This document shows positions 1-9,751 of a DNA stretch of 46,215 nt, one piece after another (position 1 is the stretch's first letter; the number at the start of each line of letters is the position of its first letter). The DNA comes from JBKHYJ01 sp046565505 (lineage in GTDB: Bacteria; Acidobacteriota; Blastocatellia; UBA7656), in NCBI GenBank assembly GCA_046565505.1, contig JBKHYJ010000077.1:1-46215 (forward strand), written 5' to 3'. A model generated the notes under the pieces. That model was not told where the DNA came from, searched no databases, and was given only the letters and a program-made list of their open reading frames with translations. Position numbers and translations under genes: made by a program.

Positions 1-1477
1 CGTAGCTCACCTCCTCCTCCCCATCCTTGATCGCCACCGCCTCACCTCGCTCCCTCGCCTGCTCCTCGAACAGCTCGTGTATGCACCTACCCCTCGGGTA
101 CTCCTTCCCGGTCCTGTTCCACTCCACTAGGATTTGTTCCCGTTCGGCTTCTGTCAGCAGTGATAATGAATGAAGCTTCTGTTGAGGATCATGCACTATG
201 ATTTCAAGCAACCGTGTCAGATGCTCTGCTATCCGCTCAATCGTGGTTGCCTCAAAACGTTGAGGGTCATAAATAAATTCAAACGACAGTGAAGGACCCG
301 GAGTAGCAACTACCGCGAGGGGGTAATTTGATTTCAGCCTAAAATTAATATCAACAATTTTCGAGCCGCCAGCACGTTCTTGCAACGTCGAGTCAATAGG
401 GTAGTTCTCGTGAACAAGGACGGTATCAAATAGCTGCTGCCCGGTCGGTATGTCACACCATTTCTGCACTTCCATGAGGGGGCTGTAATCATATTGCTGT
501 AGGCTGGCCTGCCTCTCCTGTATCCCGTTTAACCAGGCTAGCAGCGTGACCTCCGGTTGTACATGTGCTCGCAAAGGCAAGGTGTTGATAAACATTCCTA
601 TCATATCCTCGACCTTCTCCAATGCTGGCGGACGGCCAGACACAGTTACGCCAAACACAACGTCCAGCTGGTCGCCGTAGCGGCTCAAGAGCAAGGCCCA
701 GGCGCCTTGAACAAGAGTGCTGAGCGTTAATCGATGCGCCTTCACAAGCGAGTGCAGCGAGGATGTTAAAGGCGGCGTCAGGTTGACGTAATGCCTGACC
801 TCATCGGCGTCGTGTAAGGAATGCCCGCTGTACCTTTCAACCCCGCCGAGCGAAGTGGGAGTTGTGAACCCCCGCAGCATTTCTCGCCAGAATGCTTCCG
901 CCTTCGACTTATCTTGTTGCTGTAGCCACGCGATGAAATCTTTATAAGGCGGCGGTTGTATCAACTGAATGCTACGACCTTGACAGGCCGCCTCGTAGAG
1001 GTAGAAGACCTCTTTAAGGACGAGGAAGATCGACCACCCATCGAGCAGCAGATGGTGAAAAGTCCAGATGAATTGGAACCTCTCTTGCGCGAGCTTTATC
1101 AGGTGCAGCCGCATCAATGGCGCGTCGGAAATGTCGAAGCCGCATTCCCTGTCTTCTTGAAGGAAAGTTTCTAGCCGCTCTTGCTGCGCCAGCGTGGGCA
1201 GATCTTGCCAGTCGAAATGTTTTATAGGCAAAGGCAGTTTCTGATAAACCACCTGTAATGGCTCGTCTAGCTCTTCCCACACAAAAGCAGTACGCAGGAT
1301 CGCGTGCCGGGCGAGTACCTGCGCCCACGCTTGCTCGAATTCGGGGATGAGTATGTTCTCGCAAAACGTCCACCTGAATTGTGCGATGAACATACCGAAA
1401 GCCGGTGAGTACAAGCTATGAAACAGTACCCCTTGCTGCGCTGGCGAGAGCGGGTACAAGTCTTCAACGTTTTTCAT
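1..1477 (-). CDS. Nonribosomal peptide synthetase, second subunit (3' partial, C domain and start of A domain)
   Basis: This frame stays open from ATG 1477 to the left edge of the window, so the gene is cut. It begins MKNVEDLYPLSPAQQGVLFH, the usual opening of a condensation domain. It carries the catalytic HHxxxDG motif as HHLLLDGWS near residue 142. The last visible residues (ERGEAVAIKDGEEEVSY) match the first strand of an adenylation domain. The gene starts inside the stop codon of the upstream NRPS gene (ATGA, 4-nt overlap), so translation is probably coupled and the two proteins act in sequence. Because the upstream protein ends in an epimerization domain, this C domain should be of the DCL type, taking a D-residue as donor; that is inferred from order, not read from subtype motifs. 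The amino acid it adds cannot be told from this window. Confidence 0.93.
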   Translation of the reverse strand, partial: MKNVEDLYPLSPAQQGVLFHSLYSPAFGMFIAQFRWTFCENILIPEFEQAWAQVLARHAILRTAFVWEELDEPLQVVYQKLPLPIKHFDWQDLPTLAQQERLETFLQEDRECGFDISDAPLMRLHLIKLAQERFQFIWTFHHLLLDGWSIFLVLKEVFYLYEAACQGRSIQLIQPPPYKDFIAWLQQQDKSKAEAFWREMLRGFTTPTSLGGVERYSGHSLHDADEVRHYVNLTPPLTSSLHSLVKAHRLTLSTLVQGAWALLLSRYGDQLDVVFGVTVSGRPPALEKVEDMIGMFINTLPLRAHVQPEVTLLAWLNGIQERQASLQQYDYSPLMEVQKWCDIPTGQQLFDTVLVHENYPIDSTLQERAGGSKIVDINFRLKSNYPLAVVATPGPSLSFEFIYDPQRFEATTIERIAEHLTRLLEIIVHDPQQKLHSLSLLTEAEREQILVEWNRTGKEYPRGRCIHELFEEQARERGEAVAIKDGEEEVSY

Positions 1478-4400
1478 CTGGACGTTACCCCCGATCTATC
1501 TTTCTTGTTAAGCAAGGCTGTTAATTTATTAAGTTTGTCCTGGTCGAGTCTCGCCAACTGGAAGTCGGAAGGGACCAACCCGTCGGCCTCCACCGAACAG
1601 CCTTCTTTGAGCAGTTGCCTGATGGCTTGAAGAAACCTATCAGTCGCGCGTTCCATTGTTTGTCGCCGGTGCATGTTCTCGCTATATGTCCAGTTCATCT
1701 GCACACGGCCTCCTATAACGCCGCCGTTGATTTCTATGAGGTAAGGCCGCCTCGCTGATGGGCTAGTGCTAAGTCCGATCATCCGGCTATCCACTGAGAA
1801 CGAAGTTAACACCCGTAGGGTCTGGTCGAGGTAGCCGAGGAAGTTGAAACACATCTCGGCGGGCGGTAAGGCTCGCATTCGTTCCCTGACTTCTGCCCGC
1901 GCGCCGTAGCGGAGCAGGCCATACCCGATCCCCTTCTGTGGGAGGCTGCGCACCTGCTCTTTGACCAGTTTCAGGGCGGCGTTCGTAGTCAGTTTATTCG
2001 GCGCATGCAAGATGATAGGGCAGATGGTGGTGAACCATCCGACCGTGCGCGATAAATTTACGCCGCCCACAACCTCTTCACGCCCATGCCTTTCCAGGTC
2101 GATCAACAGGGTGTTTCCTCCGCCCCACCCTTCGTAACTCAACAAGAACGCCGTCAGCAGCAGCTCGTCGATCTTCACGCGGTAGGCGGACATTACTTCC
2201 TGCAAGAGGGTGCGCGTCTCGTCTTCGCTAAGCTCTATTGATATTGTGCGGGCGGATGCGGCAGTGTTGATCCCATCAGGGTAATCGACCGGCGATGGCG
2301 GGACCGGAAGGCTTTCCCGGCTTAACCAGTAATCCAGCTCTTGATCCAGCTCGGCGGACTCTGCATATTGCTTCAGTTTCTGCGCCCACTGTTTGAATGA
2401 CGTGGTCTTGAGGGGGAGTTTGATTTCTTGACCACTGCTCAGTTGAGTGTAGGCCCTATCGAGGTCCTCCAGTATGAAGTGGTATGAAATGGCATCGGTT
2501 ACTAGGTGATGTATCACGATCAGCAACCTGTCGGACTTCTCTTCACCTCTCTTGAACTGCACTGCTTTTACCATCTCCCCTTCGCCGAGGCTCAAGCTCG
2601 CCTGTGCTTCATCCACCCACATCTCTATTGCGGATGCCTGCTCCTGCTCACTCATCCCCGATAAGTCAGCGGTGCATAGCGGCACACTGTCCCTTGGCTC
2701 TGTTATTATTTGCTCCCAGCCGTTTTCAGTCTTTTCAAATCGGGACCGCAGCGCGTCATGCTGCGCAAGGACGTATCCCAATGCCTTCTCCAACAAACGG
2801 GGGTCTATCGGTTGGGCCGCCTCCAGTAACACGTATTGATTCCAATGCTGAGCATTCGTGAAGTTCTGCTCGAAGAACCATTGTTGAATAGGCGCGAGCG
2901 GGAAGGCGCCACTTACATCGCCCTGCTCAGCCTGCATGGGCTGTGACCTCTCGGTAATCTCTGCTAGCTCTGCAATAGTCTGATGCTGAAATAGCTGCTT
3001 GGCTGTAAGGTTCAGCCCTGCCTGGTTGGCTCTGCCTATGACCTGAATGCTTAAAATAGAATCGCCGCCCAACTCGAAAAAGTTGTCATGTATGCCCACG
3101 CTCTCCAGGCCGAGCAGCCCTGCCCAAATATCGGCTAATATCTTTTCAGATGAGTTGCGAGGCGCAACAGGTGCCCCCTGAAGCCCAGGCCTCGCGCCTT
3201 CGGGTGCGGGCAGCGCAAGCCTGTTAAGCTTTCCGCTCGATGTCAGAGGCAAGCTGTCGAGGAAGACGAACGCCGACGGAACCATGTATTCAGGCAGAAC
3301 CTGTTTTATGTGGTTGCGCATCTCACCAATCGAAGGGGTCTGCCCGCCGTCGGCGACCACGTAGGCAACTAACCGCCTTTCGTTAGCCGCCCGCGCCTCA
3401 CCTGACTCGCCATCCCTGGCAATAACGACTGCGTCACGTATCAGCGGGTGACTCTTCAGCTTTGACTCGATCTCTTCCAACTCTATCCGGAAGCCCCTGA
3501 CCTTCACTTGAAAGTCGAGGCGGCCAAGAAATTCAATGCTCCCATCAGGCAGGTGGCGCGCCAGGTCTCCTGTTTTATAAAGGCGGCTGCCCGGCTCGCG
3601 ACCGAACGGGTTCGGGATGAACTTCTCCGCCGTTAAATCAGGGCCGTTGATATATCCGCGGGCCAGGCTGACCCCCGCGATGTGCAACTCGCCTGCGACA
3701 CCTGGGGGTACGAGATGGAGGTTTTGATCGAGCAGGTAAATCTGCGTGTTGGCGATTGGCTTACCAAGCGGAACGACTCTTTTCTCATGGGCTTTGCACT
3801 CCCAGTGCGTCACGTCCACAGACGCTTCGGTCGGCCCGTACAGGTTGAGGAGTTTGGCATTCAGGCGAGACCTGAAAGCTTCTTGTAATTCATAGGGCAG
3901 CGCTTCTCCGCTGCATATGACCTGCTTCAATGAAGTGCAGGTTGAAACATTCTCCTGCGCTAGGGTCTGTCTCAGCATCGACGGTACGAAGTGGGTTGTA
4001 GTGATCTGTTCATTGGTAATCAGATCGACGAGGTACGCGGGGTCTTTATGGCCGTCCGGCTTGGCTACGACGAGGCAAGCCCCTGTAATCAAGGGCCAGA
4101 AGAATTCCCACACTGACACGTCAAAGCTGAACGGGGTCTTTTGGAGTACGCGGTCATTCGGGCCAATCGGGTACTCCTGCTGAACCCAGAGTAATCGGTT
4201 GCAAATGCCCCTGTGAGTAATCATCGACCCCTTCGGCCTGCCGGTCGATCCCGACGTGTAAATCACGTAAGCGAGGTTCTCTTCATCCACCTCGGCTCGC
4301 AGGTTCGCTTTGTCTTCGAGACTGATGAATTCTGAGGTGCGGCGCAGACAAACGAGACGTGCTTCGCCGCTATCTAACCCGGCCTGAGACTCATCTTCAA

Positions 4401-7400
4401 CAAGCATGATTCGTACCCGAGCATTCTCGACCATGAAGGAAAGGCGCTCCTTCGGGTAGGACGGGTCTAGCGGCAGATATGCGCTGCCAGCCTTCAGTAT
4501 CGCAAGGATTCCTACGACCATATTCAGAGACCGCTCACAGTGCATGCCGACTGCCACATCCGGCCCGGCGCCCAAATCACGCAGATGGCGGGCAAGTTGA
4601 TTTGCCCGCTCATTCAATTCCGCGTAAGTGAGCCGGCTGTCTTCAAAGACTACCGCCCCGGCATGAGGACTCTGAACAACCTGTGCTTCAAACAGAGTAT
4701 GCAGACATACTTCCCGCGGGTAATCGGTGGCGGTATCATTCCACTCGACCAGAAGCTGATTGACTTCGGATTTCGTCAACAGGCTCAAATCTGATATTCG
4801 CTCAGATTTATTAGTTAGTATGCTCTCGATCAAGGCTTGAAGGTGATCGGACGTACGCCAGATTGTCACGGGGTCAAACAGGTCAGTGTTGTATTCAAAG
4901 CTGCCCAGTAGCGAGTCGTCGGCTTCCGCCATTATCAGCGTTAAATCGAACTGCGCCGCCCGCTTTGGCAAGGCCAGGGATTCCAGATCAAGCCCGCCCA
5001 ATTTCATGCGAGCCCCTGCTTCACCTACTGCAAATGAGGCCAATTTTTTCTCATTAAGCAACTGGACTTTCTGCAAGACGAACATCACCTGGAATATCGG
5101 CGAACGACTAGGGTCCCGCTCAGACTGTAGTCTGTCGGTCAATAAGCCGAAGGGGTAATCCTGATGCTCCAGCGCGCCCGACACGACCCGACTCATTCGC
5201 TTGAGGAAGTCCTCAAATGAAGTGCCGCCATCGACCTCCGCGCGCAAGACTACGGGATTGACGAAGTAACCGATTGTTCTCGCCAGTTCAGACCGGACTC
5301 TGCCAGCCGTGGGCGAACCCACCAGAATATCATTCTGACTGGTATAGCGGTGCAGCAGAGCCTGAAACGCCGTCAGCAATACCATATAAAGGGTCGCCTC
5401 GGCGCTCTGACTCAGCTCCTTCAACTTATTAGTTACTTCCGTACTCAGCCTGAATGAGTGGGAGGCGCCGTTGTAGGTTTGTTCCGGCGGTCGAAGGCGA
5501 TCAGTAGGAAGATTCAACGTCGATAGCTCGCCACTCAGTTGTTCCAGCCAGTACGCCTCCAGCCTCCGGCCTTCGTGGGTCGCCAGCATTTCTTCCTGCC
5601 ATCGGACAAAATCCGCATACTCGGACGTCGGTGGGGCCAGCGACGCGGGACACCCGGTCACTTCCGCTTCGTACAGTGCCCCGATCTCATGCGCGAGCAC
5701 CGCGAGCGACCAGAAATCAGCCACGATATGATGTAGTGCGAAGATCAGGATATGATCCTCTGCCGATCGCTTCAGCAGTGCGACCCTCAGCGGCGGCCCC
5801 TGGCTGAGGTCAAAAGGATCGTAGGCTTGTTCGACCAGGTAGTTATTCAGCGAGGCTTCGCTCCAGCACGTGGCATCTTCTTGCCGGAAGCTGATTGTCG
5901 AATCCCTGTGAACCCGCTGGAGAGGTGGGCCATCGGTCGCGGTGAATGTGGTTCTTAAGCAAGCATGGCGGCCCGACAGGATTTGAAAGGCCCGTTTTAA
6001 CGCGCCGGCATCGACTTTTGATATTATCCGCGCGGCGGCGACGAGGTTGTAAGCCCCGCTTTCAGGGGCAATCTGGTGAATAAACCATAACGCCTGCTGT
6101 CCGAGAGAGAGACGATATTCTATTGCCGCCTCGTGCGAGCGCGAAGAGATTGCTTTGCTGACGCAAGGGTCGGAGGCAGGTTGGCCCTTAACCAAGGCTG
6201 CGAGCATAGCGATTGTGGGATTTTGTAGGAAGATTGTAAGCGGCAAGCTGACGCCCGTACCTTCTTCAACACTGTGCATCAGTTCGATGGCCGTCAGCGA
6301 GTCCACTCCGTAACGAATGATGGGCTGATTAACGTCTATTCTATGCGGCTGGGTTCTCAGCTTTGTCGCCAGTATCGATTGGAGCCAGCCTGTAATGGCT
6401 TCCGCGCTCATTTCCGAATCCGCCGAATCCGGCGGCCGTATTTCGCTGATTGAGCCGGATGGCGCGCGCCATTCGGCTAATACAGAAAGGCTCCCTTCCA
6501 GTAATGCTGCCCGCGAGGCATGTCGCTGTATCTTGCCGCTGGTAGTCTTGGGAATAGTTCCGGGCTTGATGAGAGCTATGGCATGCGCTTGCAGGTCATG
6601 TGCGTCGGCTATCACCTCGATTATTTTGGCGATGACTTCATCAAGATCGGGGTGGGACTGAAGCTCAACCTCTTGAATAATGCCGAGTCTTTCTTCATTT
6701 TCCGACTCGAAAGAAAATGCAGCACCACAACCGGGCCTGAGCGCTTTGTGGCACTGCTCCACGGAGCTTTCAATGTCCTGAGGATAGTAGTTGAGGCCGC
6801 GTATGATTATCAGGTCTTTGAGCCTGCCCGTGATGAATAACTGCTCTTCCCACAAAAAACCCAGGTCGCCTGTGCGCAGGAAGGGGCCTTCTCCCGTGTC
6901 GGCGATGTATGCCTGAAAAGTGATTTTCGTTTCATCCGGGCGGTTCCAGTAGCCTTCTGCTATGCAAGGGCCTGATACCCAAACCTCTCCGACTCTATCG
7001 GGCGAACACCTGATTAAAGTTTCCGGGTCAACGATGACAACCTGTTGCTCAGGTAACTCGCCGCAGCTTACTATTAACCTGTAGTCTTCGCCCGACCTGC
7101 TCCTGTCCTCACTTTCTGAAGGCATGACCACGCGGTTAGTTTCAAGTGCTCGTGCCTGCACTGCTTTAATAACCACCGGATCCGCCTTCGAGCGGCAGGA
7201 GACGAGCAGAGTTGCCTCCGCAAGTCCATAGCAAGGATAGAAGGCTTCGCGGCGAAAGCTACAAGGCTGAAAAGCCGTCGCAAACCTCTCAATAGTTTCG
7301 TGCCTTATCGGCTCGGAGCCGTTAAATGCAACCTTCCAACAACTTAAGTCCAGGTCCGCGCGTTGCTCGTCAGTCACTTTGCGGACGCAAAGCTCGTAGG

Positions 7401-8235
7401 CAAAACTAGGCCCGCCACTGGTCGTCGCCCTATACTTCGAGATGGCTTGCAGCCAGTGAACCGGGTGCTGAAGAAAGCTCATCGGTGACATCAACACGCA
7501 CTGTGCGCCTACAAACAGAGGCTGGATGATGTTTCCGATTAGCCCCATATCGTGGTAAAGCGGTAACCAGCCCACTATGACTGAATCTTGATTTTGATGG
7601 AATGCGTTTTGAATAACTTGCTCGTTACAGAGAAGGTTGTGGTGGCTCAACATGACGCCTTTCGGGGCTGACGTTGAGCCGGAAGTATATTGAAGCATCG
7701 CAAGAGAGGCGCTAGAAACCTCTGGCCGCCGCCAATCATTCTCATCTACATCCGCAATAGCACCCGTAGATTTCCACCCTATTTTCGTCAGGTGCGAATC
7801 CTGCAATGCCAGGGGGCCTAATCGACCAAGCAGGTGGTCTGTGGTGAGAGCCACCACAGCTTGTGAATCGGTCACAATTGACTGTAACCTTAGCAGGTTC
7901 CGATTACGCCTGGGCGGGTAGGCAGGAACGACAACCGCTCCCGCATAAAGGCAGCCAAAGAATGCTCTTACATAGTCCGGCCCTGACGGAAAGAGCAACA
8001 ACACTCGCTCTCCGGGAGTGATAAAGGACTGTAGCCAAGCGCCTATTTTTCTCGCCTGCCGATCTAAGTCAAAATAAGTCAGGTGGGCTTCTTCTACTCC
8101 ATCACTAGCGAGAAAGGTATAGGCCAAATGATCAGGTTGGTCGTTAGCTCTGCGCCGAAGGAGATCAATTAAGGTGAGCGCAGAGTCACTCGCTTGATCT
8201 AAACGCCACGTTTTTTCGATCTGCTGATTTATCAT
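1474..8235 (-). CDS. Lipopeptide-initiating NRPS: FAAL-ACP-C-A-PCP-E
   Basis: A 2253-residue multidomain synthetase. Domains in order: fatty acyl-AMP ligase (about 20-600; TSGSTSAPKG near 183, then WLPLYHDMGLIG), acyl carrier (about 615-690; GVDSL, phosphopantetheine Ser near 643), condensation (about 705-1140; HHIVADFWS near 833), adenylation (about 1165-1670; YTSGSTGRPKG near 1328), peptidyl carrier (LGGDSILS near 1722) and epimerization (about 1770-2220; HHLVTD near 1909, then SRTVGWF and NFLGYLD). By known family roles, the FAAL loads a fatty acid as acyl-AMP onto the ACP, and the first C domain N-acylates the first amino acid. The ten pocket residues read by eye are DVWHISLVDK, closest to the serine code, so an acyl-D-Ser start unit is inferred. 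No Shine-Dalgarno precedes ATG 8235, but there is no better in-frame start. It is translationally coupled to the next NRPS gene. Confidence 0.95.
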   Translation of the reverse strand: MINQQIEKTWRLDQASDSALTLIDLLRRRANDQPDHLAYTFLASDGVEEAHLTYFDLDRQARKIGAWLQSFITPGERVLLLFPSGPDYVRAFFGCLYAGAVVVPAYPPRRNRNLLRLQSIVTDSQAVVALTTDHLLGRLGPLALQDSHLTKIGWKSTGAIADVDENDWRRPEVSSASLAMLQYTSGSTSAPKGVMLSHHNLLCNEQVIQNAFHQNQDSVIVGWLPLYHDMGLIGNIIQPLFVGAQCVLMSPMSFLQHPVHWLQAISKYRATTSGGPSFAYELCVRKVTDEQRADLDLSCWKVAFNGSEPIRHETIERFATAFQPCSFRREAFYPCYGLAEATLLVSCRSKADPVVIKAVQARALETNRVVMPSESEDRSRSGEDYRLIVSCGELPEQQVVIVDPETLIRCSPDRVGEVWVSGPCIAEGYWNRPDETKITFQAYIADTGEGPFLRTGDLGFLWEEQLFITGRLKDLIIIRGLNYYPQDIESSVEQCHKALRPGCGAAFSFESENEERLGIIQEVELQSHPDLDEVIAKIIEVIADAHDLQAHAIALIKPGTIPKTTSGKIQRHASRAALLEGSLSVLAEWRAPSGSISEIRPPDSADSEMSAEAITGWLQSILATKLRTQPHRIDVNQPIIRYGVDSLTAIELMHSVEEGTGVSLPLTIFLQNPTIAMLAALVKGQPASDPCVSKAISSRSHEAAIEYRLSLGQQALWFIHQIAPESGAYNLVAAARIISKVDAGALKRAFQILSGRHACLRTTFTATDGPPLQRVHRDSTISFRQEDATCWSEASLNNYLVEQAYDPFDLSQGPPLRVALLKRSAEDHILIFALHHIVADFWSLAVLAHEIGALYEAEVTGCPASLAPPTSEYADFVRWQEEMLATHEGRRLEAYWLEQLSGELSTLNLPTDRLRPPEQTYNGASHSFRLSTEVTNKLKELSQSAEATLYMVLLTAFQALLHRYTSQNDILVGSPTAGRVRSELARTIGYFVNPVVLRAEVDGGTSFEDFLKRMSRVVSGALEHQDYPFGLLTDRLQSERDPSRSPIFQVMFVLQKVQLLNEKKLASFAVGEAGARMKLGGLDLESLALPKRAAQFDLTLIMAEADDSLLGSFEYNTDLFDPVTIWRTSDHLQALIESILTNKSERISDLSLLTKSEVNQLLVEWNDTATDYPREVCLHTLFEAQVVQSPHAGAVVFEDSRLTYAELNERANQLARHLRDLGAGPDVAVGMHCERSLNMVVGILAILKAGSAYLPLDPSYPKERLSFMVENARVRIMLVEDESQAGLDSGEARLVCLRRTSEFISLEDKANLRAEVDEENLAYVIYTSGSTGRPKGSMITHRGICNRLLWVQQEYPIGPNDRVLQKTPFSFDVSVWEFFWPLITGACLVVAKPDGHKDPAYLVDLITNEQITTTHFVPSMLRQTLAQENVSTCTSLKQVICSGEALPYELQEAFRSRLNAKLLNLYGPTEASVDVTHWECKAHEKRVVPLGKPIANTQIYLLDQNLHLVPPGVAGELHIAGVSLARGYINGPDLTAEKFIPNPFGREPGSRLYKTGDLARHLPDGSIEFLGRLDFQVKVRGFRIELEEIESKLKSHPLIRDAVVIARDGESGEARAANERRLVAYVVADGGQTPSIGEMRNHIKQVLPEYMVPSAFVFLDSLPLTSSGKLNRLALPAPEGARPGLQGAPVAPRNSSEKILADIWAGLLGLESVGIHDNFFELGGDSILSIQVIGRANQAGLNLTAKQLFQHQTIAELAEITERSQPMQAEQGDVSGAFPLAPIQQWFFEQNFTNAQHWNQYVLLEAAQPIDPRLLEKALGYVLAQHDALRSRFEKTENGWEQIITEPRDSVPLCTADLSGMSEQEQASAIEMWVDEAQASLSLGEGEMVKAVQFKRGEEKSDRLLIVIHHLVTDAISYHFILEDLDRAYTQLSSGQEIKLPLKTTSFKQWAQKLKQYAESAELDQELDYWLSRESLPVPPSPVDYPDGINTAASARTISIELSEDETRTLLQEVMSAYRVKIDELLLTAFLLSYEGWGGGNTLLIDLERHGREEVVGGVNLSRTVGWFTTICPIILHAPNKLTTNAALKLVKEQVRSLPQKGIGYGLLRYGARAEVRERMRALPPAEMCFNFLGYLDQTLRVLTSFSVDSRMIGLSTSPSARRPYLIEINGGVIGGRVQMNWTYSENMHRRQTMERATDRFLQAIRQLLKEGCSVEADGLVPSDFQLARLDQDKLNKLTALLNKKDRSGVTSR

Positions 8236-9746
8236 CTATTATTTTATGGTCGGGTCGTATCCGTAGCGAGCAAGGATAAGAACTAAACCGTCAGAGTCAT
8301 CTCTCGTAGTGAGTTGGTCGCATGTGACAGACGGATGTCTAGATGGCATACGCAGGAGTGTTTAATCATCAAGCTGTCGAGTGAATTTGGTGCATCTTCT
8401 CTGATTGGCAAATGCGCATACGACTGTTTACGCCTTAAAAGACACAGTACACCTCCTATTCCACATAAACTGGCGGGATACTTCTTTGAAGCCCAGTTAC
8501 GTCTGCTTTTCAGTTCTGGGGGGATTTGGCAGCCACTTGCCGTTTGGTAGAAGTACAGATAGACTCCGGCCTTCGGTCGTTTTGTAATTATAAAGGACAA
8601 GGATTAACTTACTACGATTTCAATCCACACTTGTGCTTACATGAGTTGAACCCCGAAGGGAAACTGCTCTGCAGTCAGCAAATAATTCTGTGAGCCGTCG
8701 CTCGCTAAGCTATTGTCATTTGAAGCGCAATAATATTGGCCGCTTCAGTGAGTCTTACGTATCTGTAAAAATGGTGCAGGCTTACTGAACGACCCCGCTT
8801 GTATGTCTGTAGAACCCATTTTCTTGCCGGCTGTATCTGTTTCTGCATTTTCAGACCTGGCAAGAAACTTCCCGCGTAGTCCACCCCGTGTAGGACGAAC
8901 ATACGAACCGACCACAGGTGGTTTTTACATGAATATCCTGCTCTTTGGGCTATGCCTGGCCTTAGAGCTGGGACTGATTTGAGAGATGAGGCATGAAACT
9001 GCCAGCGGCCTCTACTGCTCCTGAACAGCAAGCCGCCTCTTATAGGTATGATGCTCTTATGTTTGAAATGAGTCGTGAAACCCAAGGATGGTTGTATTAA
9101 GAGCTTACTTATTAGAAACAACCTTTCGGCAGGGAGTTGTTCCTGAAGGAATGTATCCGGCAGACCTAATCTTTTACTACGTTTTAGTTGCGGTTTGCCG
9201 CCATGATTGTTTAAAATTCGCATGACACGTTTCCTAGTCGGAACTGTGTTGGAGGCAAGACAAACTTCTCCCGGCCAAGGATAGGAGTTTTCTTGCCTTT
9301 CTTATTATTTACTTCTCAACACCAATTAAGAAATCAAGATCATAAGTTATCAATGTCAAATGAATGGAAATATCAAGGCCAATCTTAATTAAAAGATTAG
9401 ACAGTTAGCTAGAATCTCAATAGCCACAATGCTATAGCTAGGGCAGAGGATTTCGGAGTTCAAATTCGGTGCAAGATGGGAGCTGTTATTTTACTCTCGG
9501 CGAAGTAGGCACTAGCAAATTCTTTTACCCTATTGCACCACTGATAGAGCAGAAGCTTGGAAATTTGAGTCAATGGTATCAAATCTCCTCAGTCTGTTCT
9601 TCTAACGATTTTTACAGGACACCTATCCATTATAGTTTTCATTACATTCCTGTCAAGCAAATAATTAAGTTGAGCAGTGTGATATGCGAGACTTCGGCAG
9701 ACAAGAATCGCTATCGTAGGCCATCAGCCCCTCTCGCAAATGTATT
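8236..9746. other. Gene-poor region upstream of the NRPS
   Basis: About 1.5 kb between the NRPS start and the transposase. The longest open frames (for example 8705-9223 minus, 172 codons) show no recognisable domain, no good ribosome binding site and irregular composition, so I do not call them genes. The region must hold the NRPS promoter, but I could not pick a convincing -35/-10 pair. It contains one strong stem-loop (9253-9298), a sequence near 8658 that recurs near 10958, and AT-rich DNA from 9300 to 9470. Confidence 0.5.
9253..9298 (+). terminator. Stem-loop followed by a T-rich stretch
   Basis: AGGCAAGA at 9253-9260 pairs perfectly with TCTTGCCT at 9291-9298. The stem continues inward with bulges (CTTCTCC against GGAG). 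The plus strand then runs TTTCTTATTATTT, so it resembles a rho-independent terminator for rightward transcription. No convincing gene ends just upstream on that strand, so it could equally be a relic or an attenuator. Confidence 0.4.
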
Positions 9747-9751
9747 TGCCT

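Noticed and set aside
8705..9223. 172-codon minus-strand ORF
   Set aside because: No recognisable domain, no ribosome binding site and unusual residue mix; it lies in a gene-poor stretch.
9440..9475. tRNA-like T-arm (GTTCAAATTC)
   Set aside because: The flanking bases do not form a proper T-stem, and no acceptor, D-arm or anticodon arm can be folded around it.
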